DNA of 22,383 bases from Cellulomonas sp. (GCA_027451305.1 DAIDJQ010000102.1:1-22383), one strand, 5' to 3'; positions 1 to 7,987 are shown, counted from the stretch's first letter. Notes: a model not told the origin generated them from the letters alone. Numbers and translations are program-made.

Positions 1-1980
1 GGCGCGATCGCCGGGGCCGGGGCGCAGCCGTTGCGCCGGGCCCTCGGGACCCCGGTACGTCTGCGGGTGGCGAGCGGCGCGCCGACGACGGCACCGCGCG
101 GGCTCGGTGACACCGCGGCGTCGGCGCCCGGGATCGCCACGACGGCGCCGCAGCGCGGGTCGCAGCGGGGCGTGCCTCCCGTGGCTGCCGGCGCTGGGGT
201 GGTGCCGAGCAGTGGGTCGTCGGTGGCTGCAACGGCGGCCTTCCAGCGCGTTGACCAGGGTGAACGTGGTTCCGAGGTGCGTCGCGCCGCGCTGCCGGCC
301 CCTGCCGGAAGCCTCGCGGCGACCGCGGACCGCCGGGCGATGCCGACTGCCGCCGTCGAGACGCGGGCTGCGGCGGGCGCCGAGCAGGGTGGGGCCGGCG
401 CTGCTGCGGGCGCCCGAGGGGTCGGGCCGCAGGGTGCCGGGCAGGTGACGTCGGGTGGCGACGACCGCGTCGCGGGGGACCGTGCTGCGCCCGGGCGCGG
501 CGCGGCCGTCCGGCGGTGGAGCGGGCTGCCGGTGGTCGTCGACGCGCTGACCGTGCGCCGGGCATCCGACGGCGTGGTTCTCACCGCGGCCGCGAGCACG
601 GGCCGGTCGGTGCGGTCCGGCGGTCCGGCGGTGGTACGCCGAGAGCTGCTCACCGACGAGGTCCGGTCGGTCGCGGCGGCCGCGACCCTTGCCGGGCGGC
701 TGCCCGGTGCGTCCCGGTTGCCCGGTGCGTCCCGGTTGCCTGGTGCGGCTGGGTTGCCCGGTGCTGCACAGGGTCTGCGCGGTCTGCACGGACCTGGTGC
801 TGACGTCCGCACTCCCACCGGCCGGCAGGGGTCGGCGCTCGGCCCCGGAGTCCCCGGCAGGCTCGGTGCGCTCGCGGGGGTCGGTGCGGGGAGCGTTGCC
901 GGAGGGAGAGCACCGGGTGGCGCGGCGCTGCGGCGTGCGTCGCTGCCGTCGGGATCCGGCACCGTGCCAGGTGTCCCGCTGCCCGGCCGCCCGGCCCCGG
1001 CGTACGCAACGGTCCGGCGCCTGCTGGACCCCGGCGCCGACGTCGCCGACCAGTGGTCGCTGGGGATCCTCGGGCCCGGTCGCGGCGGCGCGGGCTCCGG
1101 CTTCGGACCCGGCTCCGGACCGGGCTTCGGGCCGGGCTTCGGACCGGGCTCCGGACCGGGCTTGAGTTCCGGCTTCCGGCCGGGGCGGGCGACCGCGCGG
1201 CGTCCGAGCGCGTCGGCGCCCGGCGGTTCCTCGGCCCCCGGTGGCGCGGCGTCGCGCGGCGGGCGGCCGGTCCTGGGCGGGCACCGCGGGCTCGGCGGGG
1301 GAACGGCGCTCGGCGGGGGACCGGCGCTCGGCAGCGCACCGGACGGCCGGCGGCCCCTGCTCGGGCTGCACCGCGGTGCGACGGCGCCGGTGGAGCTGCC
1401 GGACGTGCCGGGAGCCGTCGGTCGGTCCGTGCTGCCGCCGCGCACCGTCCCCGGTGCGCAGCGTGCGACGGACGGCACCGGGGTGGGCGGTGGCGCGGGG
1501 GACGTGGTCGCTGCCGCCGTCGCCGCCGCACTCGCCCGTACCGCTCCGGGACCGCGTGCCGGCGCCGGCTCGGCCGCCGTGCCGGCTCGGGTCGCCGCGC
1601 TGCTGGCTGCCGAGGCGTCCGGCGCCTTCGCCGCGCCCGGGGCCCTCGCTGCGACCGACCGGTCGGCGGCCGGCGGTACGGCGATCACCGCCGCGGCCGA
1701 CGGTCAGTCGTCCGCCGGCGCCTCGTCGCGCGCCGCGGCCCCCGGAACTCCGCCAGCCGGCTTCGCGCCCGCCGTCAGCACCGTCGAAGGAGCACTGATG
1801 AACGCCGTCCCCGTCAGCAGGACGTGGGCCGACCCGGCCGACTCGGCCGATCCGGACGTGTCGGCGCTGAGCCCGCAGGTGCTCGACGACCTGGTGGACC
1901 GCGTCGTCGAGCGGATCGAGGACCGGGTGGTCGAGGAGCTCGAGCGGCGCGGGCACCGCCGGACGTCGGGGGTGTTCTGA
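1..1980 (+). CDS. Low-complexity Ala/Gly/Pro-rich eCIS operon protein, 5' partial, with Pvc6-like C-terminal segment
   Basis: The frame is open from base 1, so the true start is probably left of the window; the first in-window start is a TTG at 31. Codon third positions are strongly G/C in this frame, which supports real coding. About 590 residues are disordered and rich in Ala, Gly, Pro, Arg and Ser. They contain tandem peptide repeats (RLPGAS, G-F/S-G-P) and a scattered short motif of two arginines after a hydrophobic residue (LRRA, VRRA, VRRW, VRRE, VRRL). The last 60 residues differ: acidic, with a helical stretch (LVDRVVERIEDRVVEELERR) and the ending SGVF. The stop overlaps the ATG of the LysM gene by one base. 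I recognise no enzymatic domain. Position before the LysM/tube gene suggests a structural or assembly role. It may be two genes rather than one (see the entry at 1798). Confidence 0.55.
   Translation, partial: GAIAGAGAQPLRRALGTPVRLRVASGAPTTAPRGLGDTAASAPGIATTAPQRGSQRGVPPVAAGAGVVPSSGSSVAATAAFQRVDQGERGSEVRRAALPAPAGSLAATADRRAMPTAAVETRAAAGAEQGGAGAAAGARGVGPQGAGQVTSGGDDRVAGDRAAPGRGAAVRRWSGLPVVVDALTVRRASDGVVLTAAASTGRSVRSGGPAVVRRELLTDEVRSVAAAATLAGRLPGASRLPGASRLPGAAGLPGAAQGLRGLHGPGADVRTPTGRQGSALGPGVPGRLGALAGVGAGSVAGGRAPGGAALRRASLPSGSGTVPGVPLPGRPAPAYATVRRLLDPGADVADQWSLGILGPGRGGAGSGFGPGSGPGFGPGFGPGSGPGLSSGFRPGRATARRPSASAPGGSSAPGGAASRGGRPVLGGHRGLGGGTALGGGPALGSAPDGRRPLLGLHRGATAPVELPDVPGAVGRSVLPPRTVPGAQRATDGTGVGGGAGDVVAAAVAAALARTAPGPRAGAGSAAVPARVAALLAAEASGAFAAPGALAATDRSAAGGTAITAAADGQSSAGASSRAAAPGTPPAGFAPAVSTVEGALMNAVPVSRTWADPADSADPDVSALSPQVLDDLVDRVVERIEDRVVEELERRGHRRTSGVF
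697..768 (+). repeat. Four tandem 18-bp units encoding RLPGAS-type repeats
   Basis: Four consecutive 18-base units start at 697, 715, 733 and 751, each a variant of cggttgcccggtgcgtcc. They encode Arg-Leu-Pro-Gly-Ala-Ser twice, then diverged copies. The period is a multiple of three, so gain or loss of units keeps the frame. Confidence 0.85.
1099..1158 (+). repeat. Five tandem 12-bp units encoding G-(F/S)-G-P
   Basis: Five 12-base units of the form ggcttcggaccg or ggctccggaccg run without a break, encoding Gly-Phe-Gly-Pro and Gly-Ser-Gly-Pro. They look like a flexible, collagen-like or FG-type linker in the low-complexity protein, and a likely site of length variation between strains. Confidence 0.85.
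1291..1338 (+). repeat. Short 18-bp tandem repeat, about 2.7 copies
   Basis: Units at 1291 and 1309 (ctcggcgggggaacggcg and the same with one change) are followed by a partial third from 1327. They encode LGGGTA, LGGGPA and LGSAP. Confidence 0.7.
1798..1980 (+). CDS. Small helical eCIS protein in the Pvc6/Afp6 position (alternative internal start)
   Basis: An ATG at 1798 lies in frame with the long upstream reading frame and is preceded by GAAGGAG (1786-1792) at a 5-base spacing, the best ribosome-binding site of this stretch. It would give a 60-residue protein: a short acidic N-terminus rich in Asp/Ser/Pro, then an amphipathic charged helix and the ending SGVF. In PVC/Afp loci a very short protein (Pvc6/Afp6) sits just before the LysM protein (Pvc7/Afp7), so order and size match. 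Assignment rests on position and helical character, not on a recognised family; similarity to the short DUF5908-type eCIS proteins is a guess. The start also forms a TGATG junction like other junctions of this operon, but the TGA at 1796 is in frame 2, not in the upstream protein's frame. Confidence 0.5.
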   Translation: MNAVPVSRTWADPADSADPDVSALSPQVLDDLVDRVVERIEDRVVEELERRGHRRTSGVF

Positions 1981-2636
1981 TGGCCGCCGTCGAGAAGGCG
2001 TTCCTGGAGATCGAGAGCGGCGAGCGGCTGCCGTGCCTGTTCAACCCTGCTCAGCTGGCGATCAGCCGCACCAACACGTGGGCCGGCGAGTCGATGCCGG
2101 GCCGCGGCGTGCCACGGCTCCGCTACGCCGGGGCGCGTCCGGGCTCGATGGCCGTCGAGCTGTTCTTCGACACGACCAACGACGGCACCCCCGTCACCCG
2201 GTACACCGGCAAGATCCTCGGGCTGATGGAGGTGGACTCGTCGCTGCCCGGTGCCAACGACGCCACCCACAACGCCCGGCCCCCGTACGTCGCCTTCCAC
2301 TGGGGTGACCTGCACTCGTTCAAGGCCGTGATCGCGCACCTCGACCTGACGTTCACCTACTTCTCGTCCACCGGTGTGCCGCTGCGCGCCACTCTCGCGC
2401 TCGTCCTGCGGCAGTACGAGCCGTCCAACGCCTTCGGCCCGCAGAACCCGACGTCCGGCACGCCGCGCCCGCACCGCGTGCACCGGGTGCAGCCGGGGGA
2501 GACCCTCGACCGGATCGCCGCCCGCTACTACGGCGACTCCACCCGGTGGCGCACCCTCGCGGTGGCCAACGGCATCGAGGACCCCCTCGACCTGCGCGCC
2601 GGCAGCCAGCTGTCGATCCCGCGGCTGGAGGTGTGA
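1980..2636 (+). CDS. CIS tube-type protein with C-terminal LysM domain (Pvc7/Afp7-like)
   Basis: 218 residues. The ATG at 1980 overlaps the previous stop by one base. Residues 1 to about 155 look like the contractile-injection-system tube N-terminal domain: the start has the form xxAxLEI..G..LPCLFNP, and the strand-rich ending is TLALVLRQYEP. After a short Pro linker, residues from about 163 to 218 form a LysM module (HRVQPGETLDRIAARYYGD through LRAGSQLSIP). In PVC/Afp and T4-like systems such proteins (gp53-like) join the central spike and hub to the inner tube or wedge. The LysM here is usually structural within the baseplate rather than a secreted peptidoglycan binder, and there is no signal peptide. 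The spike gene follows immediately. Family identity is well supported; precise subunit contacts are inferred. Confidence 0.92.
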   Translation: MAAVEKAFLEIESGERLPCLFNPAQLAISRTNTWAGESMPGRGVPRLRYAGARPGSMAVELFFDTTNDGTPVTRYTGKILGLMEVDSSLPGANDATHNARPPYVAFHWGDLHSFKAVIAHLDLTFTYFSSTGVPLRATLALVLRQYEPSNAFGPQNPTSGTPRPHRVHRVQPGETLDRIAARYYGDSTRWRTLAVANGIEDPLDLRAGSQLSIPRLEV

Positions 2637-2638
2637 GC

Positions 2639-4438
2639 GTGCCGGTGCTCCCGCCCGCGTCCGACGGCATGGCCCTGTCCCCGGTGGTCTCCGCCGGCGG
2701 CACCGAGCTGCCCGCGGCCTGGGTCGACGCGCTGCTAGAGCTGCGCGTGCGGCGGGCCCTGCGGACCATCGGCCGCTGCACGCTGCGGTTCGCCGACCCC
2801 GGGTACTCCCTCGGCAAGGAGAGCAGGCTCAAGGTCGGCACGCAGGTGCGCGTCTCGGCCAAGGGCGTGGCCGTCGGCGACCCTGCGGTGGCCTTGTTCG
2901 AGGGGAAGGTCACCTCCACGGGCGTCGAGCACCGCGACGGCGGTCAGCCGGAGCTCGTGGTGGTGGCCGAGGACCTCGCGTACGGCCTCAGCCGGTCGGT
3001 GCGGGCGGCGACGTTCCTCAACGTGACGGCGTCGGACATCATCGCGAAAGTGCTCGCGGCCGCGGGGGCCCGCGTCCAGGTCGACTCGACGACGGCGCTG
3101 CAGGCCTACACCCTGCAGACGGGCACCGACCTCGCCTTCGTCGACGAGCTGTGCCGGCGCAGCGGGCTGGACTGGGAGGTGGACGAGTCGGTCTTCCACG
3201 CCTGGACGTCCCACAACGGCTCCGCCCTCACCGGCAGCGCTCCGGGGCCGGCGGTGCGGCTGGTCGTCGGCGACTCGTTGCGGGACTTCTCGGCGAAGGT
3301 GTTCGGCGACGCGCCCGACCAGGTGACGGTGCGCGGCTGGGACCACATGGAGAAGCAGGAGCTGGTGGGCCAGGCGAGCCTCACGCGCAACCGGCTGCCG
3401 GCCGGTCTCGACAGGCTGATCCCCAGCGAGGCGCTGCCTCGGGCGACGGTGCTGGACGCGCAGCAGGGACCGGTGGACCAGGCCGAGGCGGCGACGCTGG
3501 CCACGGTCGGCAGCACCGCCGCGGGGACGGTGCTGGCACACGGCCGGTGCCAGATCGCACCCGGCCTGCGCCCCGGGGTCACGGTGACGGTCGACGACGC
3601 GGGGCCGGCGTCCGGCAGCTACTACGTGCGCGAGGTGGAGCACCACTTCCGGCCGGCGGGCTTCCACACGACCTTCGTCGCGGGGGACCGGGAACCGGGC
3701 ACGCTGGTCCTCGGCGCAGCGGCGCCGGAGCGGTCCAGCTTCACCCACCAGGGGCTGGTGGTGGGCCTGGTCACCGTCATCGAGAACGACCCCGAGTCGG
3801 CCGGCCGGGTGAAGGTGTCGCTGCCCGGCCTGGACACCACCATCGAGTCGCAGTGGGCGCGCCTCGCCGTGCTCGGCGGCGGCTCCGCGCGCGGCATGGT
3901 GTTCGTCCCCGAGGTGGGCGACGAGGTGCTGGTCGGGTTCGAGGGCGGTGACGTGCGACGCCCCGTGGTGCTGGGCGGGCTGTTCGGCAAGAAGGACAAG
4001 ATCCCGACGAGCCTCGTGGCGAGCGGCGCCGTGGAGCACCGTCGGCTGACGTCCCGGCTGGGCCACGTGCTCGAGCTGGCGGACGGCACCGGCCCGTCGA
4101 CGCAGCACATCCGCATGGCGCTCGCCGGTGAGGAGGTGAGCCTGCGGCTGGGCAAGGACCGGGCGGACCTGAAGCTGCCGTCCGGCGTGCCGCTGCGGAT
4201 CGAGTCCGGGAGCTCGTCGATCGAGCTCGACGGGAACGGCGCGATCACGCTGTCGGGGACCACGATCAGCCTCAAGGCGACGCAGGGGCTGACGCTCGAG
4301 GGGAACGAGGTCACCGCCAAGGCGACGGCGAAGTTCGCCGCGTCCGGTGCCGAGGCGGAGCTCAAGGGGACGGGCACCACGACCGTCCAGTCGTCTGGTG
4401 TCACGTCCGTCAAGGGCACGATGGTGGCGATCAACTGA
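2639..4438 (+). CDS. VgrG-like central spike protein (phage late control D + gp5 OB-fold; Pvc8-like)
   Basis: 599 residues from GTG 2639, chosen because GGAGG at 2627-2631 lies 7 bases upstream; a GTG at 2633 overlapping the previous stop would sit only one base from that site. Residues about 20-330 resemble the gpD/gp27 hub domain (LRTIGRCTLRFADPGY near the start, then SYYVREVEHHF). Residues about 370-455 are the gp5/VgrG OB-fold, with GRVKVSLPGLD, VPEVGDEVLVGFEGGD and RRPVVLGGLFG. The C-terminus from about 480 is short-period Thr/Ser/Gly/Glu beta repeats ending GTMVAIN, the shape of a gp5-like needle. The trimer would form the membrane-piercing spike. There is no fused effector domain. No PAAR tip protein is encoded between this gene and the baseplate J gene. 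Confidence 0.93.
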   Translation: MPVLPPASDGMALSPVVSAGGTELPAAWVDALLELRVRRALRTIGRCTLRFADPGYSLGKESRLKVGTQVRVSAKGVAVGDPAVALFEGKVTSTGVEHRDGGQPELVVVAEDLAYGLSRSVRAATFLNVTASDIIAKVLAAAGARVQVDSTTALQAYTLQTGTDLAFVDELCRRSGLDWEVDESVFHAWTSHNGSALTGSAPGPAVRLVVGDSLRDFSAKVFGDAPDQVTVRGWDHMEKQELVGQASLTRNRLPAGLDRLIPSEALPRATVLDAQQGPVDQAEAATLATVGSTAAGTVLAHGRCQIAPGLRPGVTVTVDDAGPASGSYYVREVEHHFRPAGFHTTFVAGDREPGTLVLGAAAPERSSFTHQGLVVGLVTVIENDPESAGRVKVSLPGLDTTIESQWARLAVLGGGSARGMVFVPEVGDEVLVGFEGGDVRRPVVLGGLFGKKDKIPTSLVASGAVEHRRLTSRLGHVLELADGTGPSTQHIRMALAGEEVSLRLGKDRADLKLPSGVPLRIESGSSSIELDGNGAITLSGTTISLKATQGLTLEGNEVTAKATAKFAASGAEAELKGTGTTTVQSSGVTSVKGTMVAIN

Positions 4439-4878
4439 TGAGCCTCGAGCTCCCGAACCCCCTGGTCACCCCCGCACCGGACGTGTCGTTCATCGGGCGC
4501 GGCTTCAGCTGGCCCCTGGAGGTGGACCATCGCGGTGCGATCCGCCTCACCCAGGGGCCGGAGGACCTCGACCGCTCGATCCGGGTGGTGCTGCTGACCG
4601 CCCCCGGGGAGCGCGTGATGCGCCCGCAGTTCGGCTGCCGCATCTGGGACCTGCTGTTCGAGCCGGTGAACGCCAACCTGCTGGGGCTGATCTCCGAGGC
4701 CGTCCGCGACGCGCTCGCCCAGTGGGAGCCGCGCATCGAGGTCGAGGACGTCCAGCCCGTGCAGGACGACGACGACGGCGCCCTGGTCCGCATCGCCGTC
4801 CGCTACCGGGTCCGGGCGACCAACGACCGTCGCAACCTCGTCTACCCCTTCTACGTGATCCCGCGCGAGGACTCCTGA
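4438..4878 (+). CDS. GPW/gp25 family baseplate wedge protein (Pvc9-like)
   Basis: 146 residues. The ATG overlaps the stop of the spike gene by one base (TGATG). The order of motifs is that of the gp25/GPW lysozyme-like fold: FIGRGFSWPLEVD, then SIRVVLLTAPGERVMRPQFG, then CRIWDLLFEP, then a long helix with LISEAVRDALAQWEPRI and closing strands ending YPFYVIPRE. In contractile tails gp25 is a conserved core wedge component that contacts the first sheath ring and helps trigger contraction. Length is usual for the family. It is coupled to the next gene by another one-base overlap. Confidence 0.95.
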   Translation: MSLELPNPLVTPAPDVSFIGRGFSWPLEVDHRGAIRLTQGPEDLDRSIRVVLLTAPGERVMRPQFGCRIWDLLFEPVNANLLGLISEAVRDALAQWEPRIEVEDVQPVQDDDDGALVRIAVRYRVRATNDRRNLVYPFYVIPREDS

Positions 4879-6827
4879 TGCCGCCGATCCCCCCACCGAA
4901 CCTCGACGACCGGTCCTTCCAGGACATCGTCGACGAGACCAAGCGGCTGATCCCGCGGTTCACTCCCGAGTGGACCAACCACAACGTGTCCGACCCGGGC
5001 GTCGCGCTGATCGAGCTGTTCGCGTGGATGAGCGAGATGGTGCTGTTCCGGGTGAACCAGGTGCCCGAGCGGCTGTACGTGCACTTCCTCAACCTCGCGG
5101 GCATCGAGCCGTTCCCGCCGTCGGTGGCGCGCACGGACCTGACGTTCTGGTTCTCCGCCCCGACGGACCGGCCGCTGGTGATCCCCGCCGGGACGGAGGT
5201 GACCACGTCCACCAGCGCGCCGGACGCCGTGGTGTTCGCCACCGAGCACGAGGCGGTGGTGGGTCCGCCGCGCATGGTGGCCGCCCACACCGGCACGGCA
5301 CGTGACGAGCAGACGGTGGACGCGTGGGAGGACCTGACGTACCCCGGCAGCGCGGTCACGTGCTTCACCTCGGCCCCCGTGCAGCCCGGAGACGCCCTGC
5401 TGGTGGGCTTCGCCGAGTCCCTGGCCGGCGCTGCGCTGCGCCTGACGGTGCAGGCCAGCGCGCAGGGCATCGGCGTGGACCCGGCCAACCCGCCACTGGC
5501 GTGGGACGTGTGGACGGGTGAGTCGTGGACGCCCGCGCGCGTGGCGCGCGACACCACCGGCGGCCTGAACCGCCACGGGGAGATCGTGCTGCTGGTCCCG
5601 CAGCAGCACACGGCGCTGCAGCTGGCGGGCACGCTCGCGTACTGGCTGCGGGTGCGGCTGGTGCGGCCGGCCGCCGGGCAGCCGACGTACCAGGCGTCGC
5701 CGCGGCTGGAGTCGCTGCGGGCGGACGTCGTGGGGATCACGGTGCCCGCGGAGCACGCCGCATCGGCGGGTCCGGAGAACCTCGGGCGGTCGGTCGGCAT
5801 GCCGGCGCAGCAGTTCCGGGTGGGGTCGGTGCCGGTCGCGGCGCGGCGCACCGGGGAGAACGTCCGCGTGGTCACCACCACCGGCACGTCCGACTGGACC
5901 GAGGTGGCGGACTTCGCGGCGTCCGGCCCGGGGGACCGGCACGTGGTGTGGGAGTCGTCCACGGGCGTGATCCGGTTCGGGCCGCGCGTGCGGTACCCCG
6001 ACGGGACGGTGCGCCAGCACGGGGCGGTGCCGCCGGACGGTGCCGCGATCCTGGTGACCGGGTACCGGCACGGCGGCGGCGTCGCCGGCAACGTCGGCGC
6101 CCGCACCCTGACCGAGCTGCGGTCCACGCTGCCGTTCGTGTCCGGCGTGGAGAACCTGGCCCCGGCCGCCGGCGGCGTGGACGCCGAGACGGTCGAGGAG
6201 GCGAAGGTGCGCGGACCGCTGTCGCTGCGCACCGGTCAGCGCGCCGTCACCGCCGGGGACTTCGAGCGGCTCACCCGCGAGACGTCGGTGGAGGTGGCGC
6301 GCGCACGGTGCCTGCCCGGTACCGCCACCGGCACCGGTGCGGTGCGCGTGCTCGTCGTCCCGCAGGTGCGCACCGACCCGCGCACCCACCGGATCGACGA
6401 CTTCGCGCTGTCCGAGCCGCTGCTGCGCTCGATCATGCAGGTGCTCGACGAGCGCCGGACGGTCGGTGTCGCGGTCGAGGTCGGCACCCCCTACTACCAG
6501 GGGGTCAGCGTCGCGGCCCTGGTCAGGGCCCTGCCGGGCCGTCCTGCGGCCCTGGTGCGCCAGCGCGTGCTCACCGTGGTGGACCGGTACGTCAACCCCG
6601 TCACCGGCGGCCCGGCCGGTACCGGCTGGCCGTTCGACGCCGACCTGACGGCGGCCGAGATCGCGCAGCTGCTCGAGGCGGTGGAGGGCGTGGAGCGCGT
6701 CGAGGAGGTGCAGCTGTTCGAGTACGACCTGCGCACCGCCCGCCGCCTGGGCAGCGGGCAGGACGTGCTGCACCCCGAGCCGCACACGCTGTTCCTCTCG
6801 GCCGAGCACCGGGTGGTGGTCCGGTGA
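4878..6827 (+). CDS. Baseplate J-like wedge protein (putative baseplate assembly protein, Pvc11-like)
   Basis: 649 residues, ATG 4878 overlapping the previous stop. The N-terminus (FQDIVDETKRLIPRFTPEW, then DPGVALIELFAWMSEMVLFR and NQVPERLYVHFLNLAGI) is diagnostic of the large eCIS putative baseplate assembly family related to P2 gpJ and T4 gp6. A middle portion (about residues 100-370) carries strand-rich insert domains. The C-terminal half has RTGQRAVTAGDFERLTRE, VRVLVVPQV and GVSVAALVRAL, typical of the gpJ core. Gp6-like wedge proteins form the iris that opens the baseplate. The size matches the family, and no frameshift is visible. Confidence 0.94.
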   Translation: MPPIPPPNLDDRSFQDIVDETKRLIPRFTPEWTNHNVSDPGVALIELFAWMSEMVLFRVNQVPERLYVHFLNLAGIEPFPPSVARTDLTFWFSAPTDRPLVIPAGTEVTTSTSAPDAVVFATEHEAVVGPPRMVAAHTGTARDEQTVDAWEDLTYPGSAVTCFTSAPVQPGDALLVGFAESLAGAALRLTVQASAQGIGVDPANPPLAWDVWTGESWTPARVARDTTGGLNRHGEIVLLVPQQHTALQLAGTLAYWLRVRLVRPAAGQPTYQASPRLESLRADVVGITVPAEHAASAGPENLGRSVGMPAQQFRVGSVPVAARRTGENVRVVTTTGTSDWTEVADFAASGPGDRHVVWESSTGVIRFGPRVRYPDGTVRQHGAVPPDGAAILVTGYRHGGGVAGNVGARTLTELRSTLPFVSGVENLAPAAGGVDAETVEEAKVRGPLSLRTGQRAVTAGDFERLTRETSVEVARARCLPGTATGTGAVRVLVVPQVRTDPRTHRIDDFALSEPLLRSIMQVLDERRTVGVAVEVGTPYYQGVSVAALVRALPGRPAALVRQRVLTVVDRYVNPVTGGPAGTGWPFDADLTAAEIAQLLEAVEGVERVEEVQLFEYDLRTARRLGSGQDVLHPEPHTLFLSAEHRVVVR

Positions 6828-7366
6828 AGCCCGACCGGTGGATGCTCGACCAGCTGCCCGTCGGCATGCTGAGCGACGACTTCTTCACGCGGTTCGTCTC
6901 GATCTTCCAGGCGGAGGCCGGCACGCTCGTCGCGCACGGCGAGAACCTGCCGCACCTGGCCGACCCCACGGTGGCGCCGCCCGCGATGGTCCGCTGGATG
7001 GCCGACTGGATCGGGCTGGACGGCATCGACCCGGACCTGCCGGAGGACACGCAGCGGCGCATGGTCACCACGGCGGCGCGCACGCTGCGGCGGCGCGGGA
7101 CGCCCAGGGCGCTGGCGACCTTCCTCGAGCTGTTCAGCGGTGGGCCGGCGCAGGTGCTCGACGGCGGCGGGGTGTGGCGCGAGGGCGAGGCGCCCGCGGA
7201 CCACGCGTGGGTGGTGATGCGGGTCGGCTCGACGGGCGGCCTGCAGGACGCCGACTTCGTCGCGCTGATCGCGGACCACGTGCCCGCGCACGTGCGCGTG
7301 GAGCTGTGGGTGGGTGACCGGCAGATCTGGCCCGGGCCGGACGACGAGCGGAGCCGACGTGACTGA
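6824..7366 (+). CDS. Phage tail protein I family baseplate protein
   Basis: 180 residues. The GTG at 6824 overlaps the previous stop by four bases (GTGA), giving MKPDRWMLDQLPVGMLSD. The body (FFTRFVSIFQAEAGTLVAHG, MVRWMADWIGLDG, LRRRGTPRALATFLELFSGG, HVPAHVRVELWVG) matches the tail-protein I/gpI-type domain that follows the J-like gene in eCIS and P2-like tails. It would complete the wedge and link it to fibres or periphery. No tail-fibre gene follows in this operon, which is worth noting because fibre genes often come next in PVC/Afp loci. Confidence 0.9.
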   Translation: MKPDRWMLDQLPVGMLSDDFFTRFVSIFQAEAGTLVAHGENLPHLADPTVAPPAMVRWMADWIGLDGIDPDLPEDTQRRMVTTAARTLRRRGTPRALATFLELFSGGPAQVLDGGGVWREGEAPADHAWVVMRVGSTGGLQDADFVALIADHVPAHVRVELWVGDRQIWPGPDDERSRRD

Positions 7367-7922
7367 CACCCGCATGCAGCCGCCGGTGCGCGCCTCGGTG
7401 CTGCCCGCGGCGGCTTCGGTCACCCCCGGTGCGCCCGCCCCTGTTGCGCCGGTCCCCGCTCGGCCGGGCTCCGTGGAGCCGTCGAGCGAGGTCATCGTCT
7501 GCCCCGAGTGCGGCACGCCCTCACCGGTCGCGCTCTCCCGCCGCGACTCCCACGACTTCTGCCCGAACTGCGACTACCCGCTGTTCTGGGCGCGCCCGCA
7601 GGACCGCACGGACGACGGCCAGCAGGGGGTCGACGACGCCCGACGACGCTCACCCGGAGCCTCCGGCGCGCTGCTGCTGGCGACCGTCCCGTGCCCGGCG
7701 TGCTCCGAGCTGAACCTGCCGTCCGCGGTGGTGTGCATCCGTTGCGGGGCCGACATGGTGCCGCCGCCCCCGCCTGCACCGGTCCCCGTGCCGATGCCCG
7801 TGCCGGTGGTCGTCGCACCGCCGCCGCGCGAGCCCGAGCCGCCGCTGCGGTTCCCGTGGTGGTGGTACCTGGCGATGCTGGCGATCGGCGGCGTCGCGTG
7901 GTGGGTCAGCCGGCACGGGTAG
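7359..7922 (+). CDS. Double zinc-ribbon protein with C-terminal membrane anchor
   Basis: 187 residues from GTG 7359 (GGAG at 7350-7353, 5-base spacing), overlapping the previous gene by 8 bases. A disordered Pro/Ala N-terminus (about 1-43) is followed by a first Cys4 ribbon (Cys48, Cys51, Cys68, Cys71) and, after a linker, a second (Cys112, Cys115, Cys126, Cys129). A Pro/Val-rich stretch (about 134-164) leads to one hydrophobic helix rich in Trp (about 165-183), then SRHG at the end. There is no signal peptide, so it should be a tail-anchored protein with the ribbons in the cytoplasm. Zinc-ribbon proteins recur in actinobacterial eCIS operons, but their function is unknown to me. As last gene of the baseplate operon it is a candidate membrane adaptor for the particle. 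Confidence 0.85.
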   Translation: MTDTRMQPPVRASVLPAAASVTPGAPAPVAPVPARPGSVEPSSEVIVCPECGTPSPVALSRRDSHDFCPNCDYPLFWARPQDRTDDGQQGVDDARRRSPGASGALLLATVPCPACSELNLPSAVVCIRCGADMVPPPPPAPVPVPMPVPVVVAPPPREPEPPLRFPWWWYLAMLAIGGVAWWVSRHG

Positions 7923-7945
7923 GACGCCGACCCTGCGCTCGACGA

Positions 7946-7976
7946 CGTGAGCGTTCGGTGCCACTGAACGCTCACG
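7946..7976 (+). terminator. Strong hairpin after the baseplate operon
   Basis: GTGAGCGTTC (7947-7956) pairs perfectly with GAACGCTCAC (7966-7975). One more C-G pair forms outside, and the loop can zip up further. It begins 24 bases after the zinc-ribbon stop. There is no T-tract, as is common for actinobacterial terminators. Confidence 0.65.
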
Positions 7977-7987
7977 CTCGGGGCTCG

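Noticed and set aside
697..768. CRISPR-like array
   Set aside because: Units are contiguous 18-mers in a coding frame with no spacers.
650..1531. Minus-strand Arg/Pro-rich open frame opposite the low-complexity gene
   Set aside because: Composition is typical of a complement shadow (Arg, Pro, Ala). The plus frame has the proper third-position GC and fits the operon.
1241..1798. Frame-2 open frame ending at the TGA that overlaps the internal ATG
   Set aside because: Arg/Pro/Cys-rich with poor codon bias, and frame 2 is closed by a stop at 1163-1165. Kept only as a hint of a possible frameshift.
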